From contig CM055816.1 of the NCBI GenBank assembly GCA_029582265.1, positions 3,192,698-3,256,697 of the forward strand: a stretch of 64,000 nt of DNA, written 5' to 3'. The stretch comes from Zoroaster sp. YZ-2022. Taxonomy: Eukaryota; Echinodermata; Asteroidea; Forcipulatida; Zoroasteridae. Positions 1 through 12,184 of this stretch are shown here, in pieces. The notes below the pieces were generated by a model, which had not been told where the DNA came from, did no database searches, and saw only the letters and a program-made list of their open reading frames with translations. Positions within the stretch are counted from its first letter, which is position 1, and each line of letters begins with the position of its first letter. The position numbers and the translations under genes are program-made.

Positions 1-2838
1 TTTTAAATTTTAATTGCCCTGAGATTGTGAGTGTTGGTGAGGGGTTTTGGAAATGTAATGTTTCCACTCTTTCCGATACCTACTTTCAACGGGAATTTCG
101 TAAAGTTTACGCTGGTTGGCGGACTCTCAAGGAGGGGTTTGACAATGAACTCCTCTGGTGGAGTGACGTCACAGCGTATTAAAAACTTTATTTCTAGTCA
201 CTCGCGGAGGTTATCTAGAAAACGGGGACAGAAGAGAAGTTCTCTTCAAAAGTCCTTAAATTTTATTGTTTCTAAACTTAACGCTGGTATCACAGATCTT
301 GATCTGTTGCTCCAGCATGAGTCTTTAAAGAAAGAGTTGGAGAAGTTGGATGGCTTTGAAGCAGAGGGTGCACGGGTTCGTTCGCGAGCCCGTGAACTCG
401 AGGAAGGGGAGAAGCCGTCCAAGCACTTCTTCCGGCTCGAAACAGCTCGTTTTAAAACTCGTTTGATTTCATCAGTGTGCCCCGGGCGGAAACGTCTATG
501 ACACCACTGATGATATCATCGATGTTTATAGAAACTTTTATTTCGACCTTTTCTGTGAGGATCCTACCGAAAGGGATCTACAGTCATTTTTTCTAGATAA
601 CCTCAATGTGAGTGTAGCTGAGGACCTCCGTGTTGAACTCGAAAGCTCACTTGAGCTGGAGATTGATGCGGCGGTTCGCAGCATGGCCAACGGTAAGACG
701 CCGTGAGGACGGTCTACCCAAGGAATTTTACATCTGTTTCTTGGATTTAATTGGGCCAGACCTCCTCGACGTCTTTAATTGTGCTTTTAAAGTTAATTCG
801 CTGGGATTTTCCCAGCGAATGGGTATTATTACCCTTTTAGAAAAAAAAGGGGATCATTTAGATCCCCAAAATAAACGTCCTATTTCTCTTTTGAATGTGG
901 ACTATAAAATTCTGTCAAAGGTCTTGTGTACTAGGCTCGGCAAAGTTTTGCCAGATATAATTTGTCCTTTTCAGACTTGTGGGGTCAGGGGGAGATCCAT
1001 CCATGATAACATCAGGCTCCTTCGGGACTCGGTGGCTTTCGCGGATGAGAAGAACCTTGACTCCCTCGTCATTTCTCTGGACCAGAGCAAGGCCTTTGAC
1101 AGAGTCAATTGGTCTTTTTTATTTAGGGTCTTGGAGCGTTTTGGCTTTGGCCCTAAGTTTATCCACTGGATAAACATTTTATACACTGATATTTTCAGTA
1201 AAGTTTTGATTAATGGTCACTTGTCTGACCCTTTTTTATTATCTAAAGGAGTGAGACAAGGTTGTCCCCTTTCTCCTCTCCTTTATGTTTTATTTATAGA
1301 ACCTTTTGTGGTTTCTGTCATGAAGGACAGTCGCATCAGTGGCCTTACTGTCCCTGGATCGGGTGGTTTGCAATGCAAAGTCGTTCAGTACGCTGACGAC
1401 ACCACCTGTATCGTAAGGGACCATAGGTCGTTGGTGCGACTGTTCGAAGTAATTAGCTTGTTCGAACGAGCGAGTGGGTCTCGGCTCAATATGAACAAGT
1501 CTCAGGGCTTAGTTTTAGGACTTGGCCTGAGTCAATTTTGTCTGCGGTTCCTATTAAATGGACTGCAGAACCTATAAAAATTAACGGTGTTCTAGTTGGT
1601 AGGGGCGACATGGCTCTGATCAATTGGAATCAACGTGTTTCTTCTGTCATTTCTACTATTAATATGTGGAAAGATAGAACATTAACCCTCTTAGGGAAGG
1701 TTTTAATCGTAAATACATTGGTTCTTTCACCTTTGTTTTATTTAGCTCCTATTTATCCCCTTCCTGCTTCTGTAGAGAAGGTGATAACCAGAGCAGTTTT
1801 TAATTATGTTTGGTCGGGTAAAACCGAATTGGTTAGCAGGTCAGTTTTGTACCAGCCACTCGATAAAGGTGGACTTGGTCTCACTGATCTGCGGATAAAA
1901 TCTGATGCTCTTTTTGTCAAGGGAATGAGGTGTCTGTGGGATGATGATGGCCCGCCATGGAGGTTTTTTGGCCTTTACTGGTCGGCGTTATCGCTTCGCA
2001 GAGTTTTCCCAGCTGGCTTCTTTAGTAACTGTACGCCTCATTCCTTTGAGCCTGTTTGTTTTTATGTGTATTTTTGCAGCTTAGTCCTGCTTGTTTTTAA
2101 TATAATGCCGGATGTTGACTGGTCTTCTGTGACAGTAAAACGTCTTTATGATGTCTTTCTCGACCAGATAGGGCAGTCAAGCTTCCCGGCATTTTCGTCT
2201 GTAACCTCAATGAGGTTTTTAAAAATATTCACAACTCCAATTTAGATCACCGACTTCGGGATCTGAATTGGAGAATAGTTTGGGGTGCTGTGAAAACAGC
2301 GCACCGGGTTTTTAAATGGGGTATTGGGAATGGGAAATGCCCGAGGGCCAATTGTGGCAATCGGGAGTGCATTTCTCATGTTTTCTGGGGTTGTTCCTTC
2401 CTTTCCCAACTTTGGGTTTGGGTGGAACATGTGGGGGGAAAAATCAAGGGAAAACCTTTTTCCCTTACAGAGAATTGTGTGCTTTATGGTTCGGGTCTGG
2501 ACACTTGTCCAGATTCCGTGCTAATTTTGTATCTGGTCAGCGTGGTCAAGTGGCTTGTTTGGTCTTCACGATGTGAAGCCTTGTTCGACAAGTCACATGC
2601 TACCGCTGACCAGTTACTTTTACGTATTAAAGGTGCCCTAAGGGAACGTATTAGGGCTGATTTTTCTAGATTAAATAGGGATAAATTCTGCAACACTTGG
2701 TGTGTTCGCAGAGTATTATGTTTTGTAGAAAATGACCGGTTTTTTTTCCGGCATTTGTTATTTTGTGTAAAGATTTTTTCTTTTTGGTGCACCGATTCTT
2801 TAGGGCAGTTTTGCTCTATAATCGGGGTTCAAGTTTGA
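1..2838 (+). pseudogene. L1/Tx1-like LINE ORF2 relic (reverse transcriptase), 5' end cut by window
   Basis: This is the RT part of a non-LTR retrotransposon ORF2, spread over four frame segments (31-501, 630-1577, 1538-2245, 2290-2838), so at least three frameshifts are present. The 630-1577 segment shows the fingers and palm: a KRPISLLNVDYKILSK stretch, a TCGVRGRSIHDN stretch, DQSKAFDRVNW, a GVRQGCPLSPLLY block and the catalytic YADD at 1389-1400 (residue 254 of that segment). The 2290-2838 segment holds a cysteine/histidine-rich C-terminal motif (CPRANCGNRECISHVFWGC) usual for this group. The wording of the RT blocks fits the L1/Tx1 lineage. The endonuclease domain would lie left of the window. 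It is not translatable as one protein. Confidence 0.85.
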
Positions 2839-3365
2839 GGTGTTTTTAGATGATCTAAGATTTTTATTGTCCTTTAAGTGAAATGTTCAAACAAGTATCT
2901 GTTCTTTTCAGAAACTCACTTTTGCTGTGCATGTTCTTTTTCGAACATTGTTGTTAGGTAACTTTAGTTTGGTGAGCAGGGGTGGGTCGTACCCACCTTA
3001 TGTCGAGGTATAAGTAGCGGTGCTACACTGCTGGCCATGCTGCTTAGCTCTGTGTTATGTTTATTGACGTGTACTTTTTAAGTTAGTGGGTAGGAGGTCG
3101 TACCCTCACGCACTAAGGTATAGCGTGGCTATCCTATCCCCGGAGTGTTATATTCACTTCCAAAACCCCAAAAAATTAGTCTTAATAGATTTCTTTGAGT
3201 GGTGGTGGATTATTAAACAACACCCTGTGAAGCAGCTCCTTTGTGATCTGACAGTCGGTTTACTACAGAAGTAGTTAGATTTTGTTTCTCACGAAAGCTG
3301 AAAAGACTTCCTAAGTTTTTTTCCCATGGAATTTCTGGCCCAAATGACAATCGAGGATTTTGTTT
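2839..3365. other. non-coding stretch, probable 3' UTR of the first LINE
   Basis: No credible gene is seen. The first 300 bases follow the LINE ORF2 stop directly and hold a local near-duplicate of a 'ggtcgtaccc' phrase around 2985 and 3088, which could be LINE 3' UTR. No poly-A or simple-repeat tail marks the 3' end. Confidence 0.35.
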
Positions 3366-3520
3366 AATCGCGATATATTTTTTTCTTCGCGATAATTTTT
3401 TTTTCATCGCGATATATTTTTTTCATCGCGATCTGCCGATATCTCGATGATTTAAAAAGTTCTCGATATCATAATCGCGGGAAAAAAATATCGCGATATT
3501 CGATATTATCGTGTCATCGC
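3366..3520. repeat. interspersed ATCGCGAT palindromes in T/A-rich sequence
   Basis: About eight copies of the self-complementary core tcgcga, usually within atcgcgat, alternate with runs of T on the left half and runs of A on the right half. The whole block is therefore roughly an inverted repeat and could fold into a long hairpin. It is non-coding and its origin is unknown. Confidence 0.6.
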
Positions 3521-3544
3521 CCAAGCTTACTTTGAATGAGAGAT

Positions 3545-3665
3545 ATTTTAAGATGTTTACACATTTCGGAAAATAATCATGATAAGCATGGTTTTACAGT
3601 AAATATGTCCCAAAATAAATCGATAGTGTATCCCGTCATAGGCATTTATTTACTGTTAAAGACGC
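3545..3665. repeat. diverged direct repeat of about 120 bp, partner at 4618-4735
   Basis: The stretch with 'catggttttacag', 'cccgtcat' and 'tttactgttaaa' recurs in the same order and orientation at 4618-4735. The two copies flank the CR1/L2-like relic. They are too long to be a target-site duplication, so they are probably a pre-existing tandem duplication or two copies of another repeat. Confidence 0.55.
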
Positions 3666-3764
3666 GTCGCTCGTGTTTTTCACTATTTTAACGGTAGCTT
3701 TCGCTATTTAAACGGATTTGTCATCAGAACATTGCTATTTTATTTGTCATCAGAACATAATAAT

Positions 3765-4610
3765 GATAATAATAATAATAATGAAACTTATAAAGCGCCA
3801 TCTATCTAGAAACCTAATCCGAGGCGCTGGTGATAATGAAAAAGACACAAAGATATGGAACATTAGATAAACAAAGATAAATACATGAAACAAAATGCAC
3901 AAAATTAACATTCATTATATGCTTGCACAAAAAGGTGAGTTTTCAAAAGTTTTTTGAAAGAATTAAAATTGTCACACAGTCTTAAACTTTGTGGAAGCAT
4001 ATTCCAATGGGAAGGGGCTGCAACAGAAAAAGCCCTATCCCCAAAGGTTTTACAAGTTCCATGTGGTACAGTAAGGAAGTTTTGGTTTGCTGAGCGTAGT
4101 CCACTGCGATTAGAGTTGTGAATGATAAGAAGATCTTGAATATTATGAAGGTGAGTTGCCATGTAGAGCTTTCCATGTAAGAAGACATATCTTGAAAACT
4201 ATCCGTTGTTGAACTGGGAGCCAGTGTAATTGCTTCAGTGAGGATGTTATGTGATCTGACTTATGAATCATAAATATAGTCCTTGCCGCAGCATTTTGGA
4301 TTAGTTGAAGTCTGTGAATAAGGTTTTTAGGTATTCCATAGAGCAAAGCATTACCACAATCCAAACGAGATGATATAAAAGCATGAATCAAATTCTCGGT
4401 ACTCTCTTTTGACAGAAGTTTGCGTATACTGTTAATATTCCGGAGATGAAAATAACCAGTTTGACAAATTTTATTAACATGTGATTTCATGGACATTTCG
4501 TCATCAAAAACAATACCAAGATTGCGAGCTTTGGAATTAGCCAAGATAACGCTCTCACCGACTTTAACAGACTTTGATATTTTATTTGAAGAAGTGAATA
4601 CAAATGCCGT
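3765..4610 (-). pseudogene. CR1/L2-like LINE 3' fragment (C-terminal ORF2)
   Basis: The minus strand encodes the C-terminal part of a CR1/L2-type ORF2, downstream of the RT palm. Recognisable blocks are LGIVFDDEMSMKSHVN, SSRLDCGNALLYG, LQLIQNAAARTI, LHWLPVQQRIVFKI and, after one frameshift near 4150, AFSVAAPSHWN and a short tail to the stop. The 3' end lies at about 3765 with a (TTA)n microsatellite after a 'gcgctttataag' phrase, the typical tail of this group. It is 5' truncated and lacks the RT catalytic core. Confidence 0.8.
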
Positions 4611-4735
4611 TAAATTATACACATTTCTCAAAATAATCGTGTGAAACATGGTTTTACAGAAAACATGTATACCGAAATGCATTGATGACGGATCCCGTCA
4701 TAAATTCGTTTTGGCATATTTGTTTACTGTTAAAC

Positions 4736-6870
4736 CAAGCTTCTGACAACTATTCTATGAAATATATCATTTCAAAGTAATCCTTTCTAAAAGGAAACTA
4801 CCAATGTTCCAATGAAAACAATTTCCAGAAATTGGGGTGAAACACGGGCGATAGATCCTTAAACTTAAAGTAAGGTTCTGACAACATGATTATTATGGGG
4901 GAAGGGTGGCTTCATAGAATCATAATGGAAAAACGTGAAATAAGTATGGACATGACAACGGCTAAACAGTACAATATTCTGTAAGATTATAAGTGTAGCC
5001 TCAAATGTTTTATAAGAAAAGAAAAGACAAGGATCTCAGACAATGACTTTCAAACACTGTATTTTAACAATAAGGTTTTATTGTGAAATAAACTGTCACT
5101 GTTCAGTTCTGTTTCTAGTAATAGTTATAATGTATGTATAGAATGGTAAAATACTTACCAAATTGTCAAACAGGAACTTTGTTAATGTTTTCTGCATAGG
5201 CATATATTGATTTTTATTTCACATTTTTTGGTTCAGGTTCTTGTGTTAGAGTGAAGAGCATTTTACCTTCGCAGTAGGTCAATGTCGGTGATTGTGTGCA
5301 TGTATACTTTTGAATTTATTTTGAATGTGAAATCATGAATCGAAATTAAACGAACAGTATAGTTTCACGTGCGGGTCTCAACCCCCCCCCCCCCCACCCC
5401 CACCCCACACACACAACCACCCGCACACAACCTTACAGATCGGGTTTACCACCGTTGTCCTCCTATTATCCTATCCCTTTTCTCTAGAATTTCTCTTGTG
5501 GGGTACACGGAAACAAAGAAACTTGTGGGGTACCATTGTCCCCATTGTATCAGTATCCCACAAGTGGCCTCCTGGGCGCTCACACCCACCCACACTTGTC
5601 GGAAAATAAGCATTAATGTCAGTTTTGCACGTGGTTCAGAAATATTAAGTCATTTTTATTTATTTCAAACAAATTGCAATTTTGCACACAAACTATAATT
5701 TGTATTCGCCAAAAAACTCTAACCACCACAATTTAATACGAGTAAAACAAGCTTTGGGAGAATTGTCTTTAAAGGTGACAAATAAAAACCATCCCACGAA
5801 TTTCTTTCTCAGATCAAGCAAAATGATTATTCCCCAATTCAAAAACGAGAATTATTCTGTGTTGGATTATGTTTTCAAAGGTAAATTTTCTTCATAACAG
5901 ATATACAGAGACACATTTTGGTAAGATACACAATCCCTAAACACACTTTCTGGTTTTATTTGGTAGTCTGTTGTCAATAAAAATACGTATTCTTAAAATG
6001 GCTTAACAAAGATGTTTTGTAAACAAAATCCATAAAACCTGATTATGTGATCTACTCCCTGTCTTAACTGACACATTGTCTTAACTGACAATTTACATAA
6101 ACAAATTTAAAAGAGAGCAGTATATGAAAAATGCCAATCGGCACCCTTTCTTGAACAAAATATATTATATTAGTTCATCAATAAGAGAAAATGTATTTCA
6201 GTTACATAACCAAAAAAATAACAGATTTAAAAAAAAATAAGAAAAGCATTCAGTTTGGGGGAATGAACAGAGGACATTCAGATTACTTTTCATTGATAAA
6301 TCATCTTTTGACATGAGTGCGCCAACAATTAAACGAAAATTAAATTCTAGTAGGCGCCTAGTCTAGGTGAAATAGAATTGAATAAATTATTTGAAACATC
6401 ATTTCCAATAAAATGTTTACAATCACGTTAGTAGGAGTATCCCACACGAAAATATCACTTCGAAATTATAAATAGTTGGGGAAGTCAAAGGAGAAAACAA
6501 ATTAAGCGAAATTAAAGAAGATGTGCTAAAAACCCAGACTATTGAAATTAGCTACATAACCTTACTCACGAAGGGGGGGGGGGTGGTAATCCAATATCTG
6601 TTAACAGTAAATATAATTTAAAGAATATAGGCGTATGCTATGATGTTATAAGAGGGTATATTTGTTAATTTCACGCAGGTTTTTAATAATAAGGTTAGGA
6701 TCAACATGTACCCAAACCTGTCTCGGTAGTTGTTGCAAATTATTTCTCAATGGTTACGCGAACGTAGAATAATAAATTGTTGACTGTTGAAGCGTTGGAT
6801 TATTCAGGGAAATTGATTTGATCTGCTGCAGCATTAGTCAAATGAAGATAATAAATTCATGTCATAATTT
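4736..6870. other. 2.1 kb without a recognisable gene
   Basis: AT-rich intergenic or intronic sequence. It contains a C14 homopolymer at 5382-5395 followed by CA/CCA-rich sequence, and a G11 tract at 6573-6583. The short open frames at 5369-5897 read through low-complexity sequence and show no family signature. No RNA gene or transposon end was recognised. Confidence 0.5.
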
Positions 6871-6957
6871 AATAATGTTGCATTCCCCACTATCGTGGGT
6901 CAACAAATAATAGTCAGACACAAACTTTGTTGTGACAATCTCAATCAATGGGGTTGG

Positions 6958-6963
6958 TTTATT
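6958..6963 (-). promoter_or_regulatory. AATAAA polyadenylation signal of the LTR
   Basis: AATAAA on the minus strand, about 80 bases before the LTR 3' terminus, fits an R/U5 boundary. It supports reading the unit as an LTR but is a short motif alone. Confidence 0.45.
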
Positions 6964-7327
6964 ATTAACATCACTATTTAACAATGACACTAGTAACATG
7001 TATGACAGGAGTGGTAGCGTATAGGAACATGTCAATAGTTAAACTTATATACTTGTGCTAAGTTCCGAATAGGGTGTACGAATACCAACTATTGGGTACA
7101 GTCAGTGGGGACCATTGTTCGTTCATGCGGCTTGTCACTCGGTATACGGTACGGGCACTGCTATACCGAGAGACGGGCGGCTGGTCGGTCTCTACGACGG
7201 GGACCACTGGGGCTTGACTACACGGGGTGTCTGGACGGGGCCAGAGTGTGTATCAGACCGCATTAACCAATGTTCATATCGACGCACCGCACCATTAGTT
7301 CAACGAACGAGGCTCTGGACCGTAATA

Positions 7328-8694
7328 TACTACTCAAAAAGAGAAACGCAAGTCACTTGAAAGGCAGTTTTAGGAGGGTTTACCAATTGATATGTACAAA
7401 TGTACATTAAACGTTTTCCAGTGATCAACCTGCTTGTGTTAAGCCACCTTTTGGAATGTCACGGTTCAGTGCACACCAACCAAAGGTGTGCAACCCATTT
7501 GAAGCAATCTCCTTCCTGTATGTGTCATGGCTAGTGAAAGTCTCCAGGTTCATTTCCAAATCAAGGCTTGGGGCTTACAGAGTCGGAAAACCAAAATCAT
7601 TAGTGCTGGTCTTGTGAACTGGATATGCCACGACTTTCATAATATGACAGAGCGTGTGCTGTCGGCATGCTGGAAGGCGGTATGCAAGCTCGAGATGTTG
7701 CTAGACAGCTCCGTGTCCATGAGCTAAGCAGGCTCCGATATCGTGTTGAAGACACTGGGAGTGTTGCCGACCGACCGCGAAGTGGCCGACCACGTGTTAC
7801 GACGCCTGCCCAGGACCGCTATGTGGTACTGCAGCATCTTCGTGACAGGCGCCGAGATAGCCGCCAGACAGTTCGGGAATTACGGGGAAACCACATCCGT
7901 ATCAGCGACCAAACTGTACGCGACAGACTGCATGCTGCAGGTCTGCGCAGCCGACGACCTCTGCGAGGACTGCCCTTGACTCCGGTCCGGCGCCAGAGGA
8001 GGCTGCAATGGGCATACCAACAACGACCTTAGACACAGCGAATGTGTGGAACCAGGTGATGTTTACTGATGAGTCACGCTTTCGCCTGTCCCAGAACGAT
8101 AGTCGTGTACGCGTTTACCGCAAGCGAGGTGAGAGGTTCAGTGACGCAAACATCGTGGAGCAGGACAGATGGGGAGGACCCAGCGTCATGGTGTGGGCGG
8201 GCATCATGGCGCATTCGCGGACAGAACTTGTCTTTGTTGCAGGTAATCTCAATGCCCAGCGATATCGGGACGAAATTTTAGAGGCCCATGCCATTCCGTT
8301 CCTCAATGCCAACCAGAATGCAACCCACTTCCAGCACGACAATGCCCGTCCCCATGTGGCAAGAATTGTAACCCAGTACCTTCAGCAGCATGATGTCCAG
8401 ATTTATCCCCTATCGAACATGCGTGAGACGAATTGGATCAAGACAACGACCTGCCCAGGCACATAACGTGCAAGAGCGAGCAGAGGCTCTTGCTGAAGAG
8501 TGGCATGCCATCCCGCAAGGAACTTTGCAGCGGCTAGTGGGCTCCATGCGACGCCGCATTCTGGCTTGCATTGCAGCCAGAGGTGGCCATACACGCTACT
8601 GAGGTATCCCGTATGCATTTGGACTACAACCACATCAATAAATGTGCAAAATACATACATTTCTAAAAACTTGCGTTTCTTTTTTTGAGTAGTA
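7328..8694 (+). mobile_element. Tc1-like DNA transposon inserted in the LTR
   Basis: Terminal inverted repeats of about 25 bp (left tactactcaaaaagagaaac, right its reverse complement with one mismatch) enclose 1367 bp and are flanked by TA on both sides (7326-7327, 8695-8696), the target duplication of the Tc1/mariner superfamily. The transposase inside runs in the plus direction and is broken. Insertion is younger than the LTR because LTR sequence continues on both sides. Confidence 0.9.
7640..8602 (+). pseudogene. Tc1-like transposase, inactivated
   Basis: The DNA-binding half at 7667-8032 shows the helix-turn-helix region beginning LEGGMQARDVARQL, then the GRPRVTTPAQDR linker. The catalytic half at 8008-8466 shows FTDESRF (first Asp) and QHDNARPH (second Asp). 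The third catalytic residue, a Glu in a PIEH motif, survives in another frame at 8409-8420. It is separated from the second Asp by a deletion and frame change and followed by a TGA (8424-8426) where a Trp codon is expected. The C-terminus continues in that frame to 8602. An N-terminal frameshift before 7667 is likely. Inactive. Confidence 0.85.
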
Positions 8695-8784
8695 TAGTTC
8701 GGTATATCGCACTGTCATAGATCGGATCGAGTCGCTCAGATATCATTCGGAACCGCACTTCGCCGAGATCAGGAAATCTCGGGG

Positions 8785-8792
8785 TTTATATA
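8785..8792 (-). promoter_or_regulatory. TATA box of the solo LTR
   Basis: TATATAAA on the minus strand, upstream of the AATAAA signal and close to a CpG-richer stretch. It would place LTR transcription start near 8760. Functional status unknown. Confidence 0.4.
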
Positions 8793-9944
8793 GAAATCTG
8801 GGGCCTAGCAATGAATAAAACATTAGCCTAGTTTAGCGTCTTAGCCAATAAGAAGCTTGGCTTCCGCGTCTAAGGGTAGAAACGTGTGCAAAATCATGGT
8901 ATACAACGGGTCCTTGTTCCATATAAGGTAAGGTATTTGACGAAAGTGAAGTGATCGACAACTTAGAAAGGAGGGCGTGTTCAAGGGGAAAATGCTTACC
9001 GGGCATGTTAAGCTATTTGCTTGGATGCTAAGCTATTACTGCATGAGGGGAACAGCGGCTGTGCTTCGGTAGGGAGCACTACACGCGGGCCACGGCTAAT
9101 GACTGAGCGGGTCAGTCACGGTGACTGTTTGGCCGTGGTTCACCCACGAACCGTGTTCGGTGTGAAGGGGTGGACTCCGAGGAAAGTATTCGGAAAATAG
9201 ACTAAGTCCAAAGGACGGCTCCAAGCTACGTGGCGGGAGGGTGTGGCACGCACGCAAGGCTCTCGCTGGTGTTGCATTATGTATTGCGTTGGCGCTGGAT
9301 ATGCATGAGCAAAAGTAGCGTCCTTGTATGGATTGCATATTCATAGCGGACAATCGAGGGTCCGGGGAAACAACCCTGGGACTTAGACTGCTTGAAATTG
9401 CTTCGTAAGCAAAATATTGGAAGTGGAAGAAGTGAAATAGAGGGTGCTAATATTTGTCAAAAATCAAAGGGTAAGATTCGTAACAATAACAAGCATAAAA
9501 TATTGGACATACTGACATTGGTCATGTTCCCCTTCAAACAAAGCATTTGTAAGGCGCACACTTAATCTGGAAGACATTCAAAGGCGCCGACTGGACTACA
9601 AACAATTTAAGGGAAATTTCGAAATTATGCGTACACCCATAATAGGTGGCTGATCCTAAAATATGTTAACTTTTTGTTCACTTTGTTTCTTAATTTGAGA
9701 TTTCTTATTTTCTTATTTGTGTATTTTATACATTAATAGTGATTTCAGGTATAGAAACATACATTTAATTGGAGACTTGACATTTTTGTATTGCGTAAGA
9801 GCTATACCATGTCTATCATGAGTTAGTACATTTAACGTAAAACTATGTGAATAATAAAATAATAGATCTCATTTGCCATAGCAGTATATTGATTTGATGT
9901 AAAATATGAAACAGTGCAAGTAGGTCATCTTGATAGGACCTTAC

Positions 9945-10135
9945 CGTCAATGGTGACCCATCGGCTTCAGTCACGTAGATCCACTCAGCCTCGTTGTCAC
10001 TGTGCTTTATTTTATATGACTTTGTATACGAACCATAAGGACTCCCCTGTGTGATGATGCCAATGACAGTAACTGACTCCTCCAGGTCCACACGAATCCA
10101 CTGGTTCTGATCGTTGTACTCTGCATACCAGGCAC
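9945..10135 (-). CDS. exon encoding middle part of an F5/8 type C (discoidin) domain
   Basis: Minus-strand 191-bp exon. The acceptor is a pyrimidine-rich ...tgtacag before 10135 and the donor is gtaagg after 9945. After two phase bases it encodes 63 residues containing AWYAEYNDQNQWIRVDLEE, VTVIGIITQGSPYG, VKYxV-type strand SYKIKHSDNEAEW and a YVTEADGSPLT end. These match the central beta strands of F5/8C lectin-like domains, which bind carbohydrate or phospholipid in extracellular adhesion proteins. It begins with two bases of a split Gly codon that the exon at 43728-43841 would complete. The last third of the domain is not seen in the window, so the next exon should lie beyond its left edge. 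No stop or frameshift is present. Confidence 0.8.
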
Positions 10136-12182
10136 CTGTACAAATAGAAGGATCAGATATCTACGGATTGCTGTATATTGGTTTAGTTCGGTTCGGTGTG
10201 GTTTTGCCGAATATTTAGAGTATGAAATTTGTTGAAACGAAAATCGGAATTTAAAAAAGGGGGAAGCTTTATCACTTATTTGTATACAGATTTGAATTGG
10301 CATGGGATACGAGAATTTTGTTCGTCTTAATAATGATATGCGGCACTTAAAATAATCAAAATTAAAAGTCAAATTACCGTATGTATTTAATTTATCGAAC
10401 ATTTCAAGCGATTTTATTAACTGTACATAGTTCATGCATATTGGGGTTCAAACACTTGAGTGTCCATAGGATCCACTACACAACTTGATTAGAAAAAAAT
10501 GTAACAGAACTTTGAAAGGTTGTGTTCCCCTCCCCGATTATACGGGGATGATCAAAATAAAAATATTGTTTCAACTTTATTTCTTATTTTGTATATATTG
10601 ATAAATGATTTAAGTATAAGTGTACTTATTGTAACCAAAGTGTAGGTACACAGCTGACAAAGATCTTCTTGGAAAACAAAAATTAAGTTATCTTTATAGC
10701 TCGACAGATTACATCATTGGGCAAATGACCTGAAGTATAACGAAAGATTCTGAGTTAGAATACTGAAGTGGCCCATATTTAAAATATCGCAATTTATTAC
10801 AAATATCTACAATATGTTTATGCATAAAAATCTTCATTATTCCCGAGATTCAACTATTTGTAACACTTGCTCAGATTATTCAATTCTTATTTTATACACC
10901 TTGCTCAGATTATTCACTTTGGAAAGAATGTCTAACCTAACCGCCACTTGTACACAATGTCTAAATTTCCAACAAAATTTCCAACATCTCACTGGATTTG
11001 CATGTATTCATTGCTCAAAATACCCCAAAATCTATCATATTTTGTCATATTTAGACAGAAAATGTGGCAGTTGTATTCCACATTATTTTATTCTCTTATT
11101 TATACACCTTGCTTAGAATATAAAATTCTTATTTATTACAGAATTAATAAGGTATGGTTGAGCTTAAAGGGCTGCTCACAAGAACCAATCGATCTGTAAT
11201 GAAATTACTATATAAAGAACATTGCACATTTGACAGAAAGTACAAGATAAATAGGCATTTTTCCAATATTGCTAATATCTCTAATTTCCCTATAAACAGG
11301 TAAATGGTTAGGATACACTCCGTACACGATTATTTTATGTGTTTCTAAAGTCAGTATTTAGTGATTATTCAATTTTATGTGTGCGACTGTAGTAAATTTA
11401 TACATGAGACAAACAAATTAGGAATTGGTCTAATAATCCACTAGAGGGTGCAATACATCAAAATTGTTAAAAGCACACTAAATACATGCCGTTAAAAAGC
11501 AAACTTGGTGTCCGCTTTGGGTAAAATGTCGTATCCGACCGCCACTTGTTCTCATTCAATATAACCAATAATGTAATCTTACCTACCTAGTAAGGTGGAG
11601 AACATATGGATGATGATGGACATATACTTCAAATTATTCCAGGATATTTATTTCATGAAAAATCAGTCATTTTTGGTATACGATAACTTCCTCAGTCATG
11701 TCAGTCTGATCTTGTCAACTCACGCATTAGTGACCAACACGGTCATTGTACATGGCAACTAAATGTATAATAGGATCCTTCTATTTTCTGAAGGGGAGGA
11801 TTTTTTTAGAAGGGAAAGAAAGTCCGAAAACCATCATAAAAGTGGATAGTTTTCGCTTTCTGTACCCCCAAAAATCGATAGAATCATTTTAAACTGGTTA
11901 TTGGTTGCAAAATAATAATAACCCTTAAAAAGTACCGGTCGGATACGACATTCTTTCCCCGGTAGTTCCTTACAGTTCGTTCCTCTTCAAGAGATGCCCA
12001 AACTCGTGACGACGAGGGACAAGGGACAAAGACAAGGTATAAGAACAACTAATTTCCTGGCAATACAAAAATGCTCGCAAAATTGATGTGTTGGCTGCAA
12101 CGCTGAAGTTGGAAATGACCACCACATGCTTGCTATATCAACACAAAAACTACTGGACTGCGTGAAATATATCGCAGCTTAC
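10136..12182. other. intron-like stretch without genes, partly duplicated at 32.1-32.9 kb
   Basis: AT-rich and non-coding. Two parts, about 10610-10850 and 11790-11960, resemble 32120-32350 and 32740-32920 in the same order and orientation. A short internal repeat containing 'cttgctcagattattca' occurs at about 10866-10915. No gene or transposon end was recognised here. Confidence 0.5.
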
Positions 12183-12184
12183 AT

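Larger units (their letters stand above)
6876..9485 (-). mobile_element. solo LTR (minus orientation) interrupted by a Tc1-like transposon
   Basis: On the minus strand the unit begins TGTTACGAATC (9485) and ends GGGGAATGCAACA (6876), the TG...CA termini of an LTR. Both ends are flanked by the 4-bp duplication ATAA (6872-6875 and 9486-9489). Inside, on the same strand, are a TATATAAA box (8792-8785) and an AATAAA signal (6963-6958) in the order expected for U3-R-U5. Without the nested Tc1 element the LTR is about 1.24 kb. No gag or pol is adjacent, so recombination between LTRs probably removed the interior. Family not determined; a 4-5-bp duplication would suit Gypsy-type elements. Confidence 0.6.

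Noticed and set aside
5369..5897. Two plus-strand open frames
   Set aside because: They read through C-rich and AT-rich low-complexity DNA with no domain, splice or codon support.
7115..7360. 81-codon frame in CpG-richer DNA
   Set aside because: It lies within the LTR U3/R region and crosses into the Tc1 terminal repeat; no family match.
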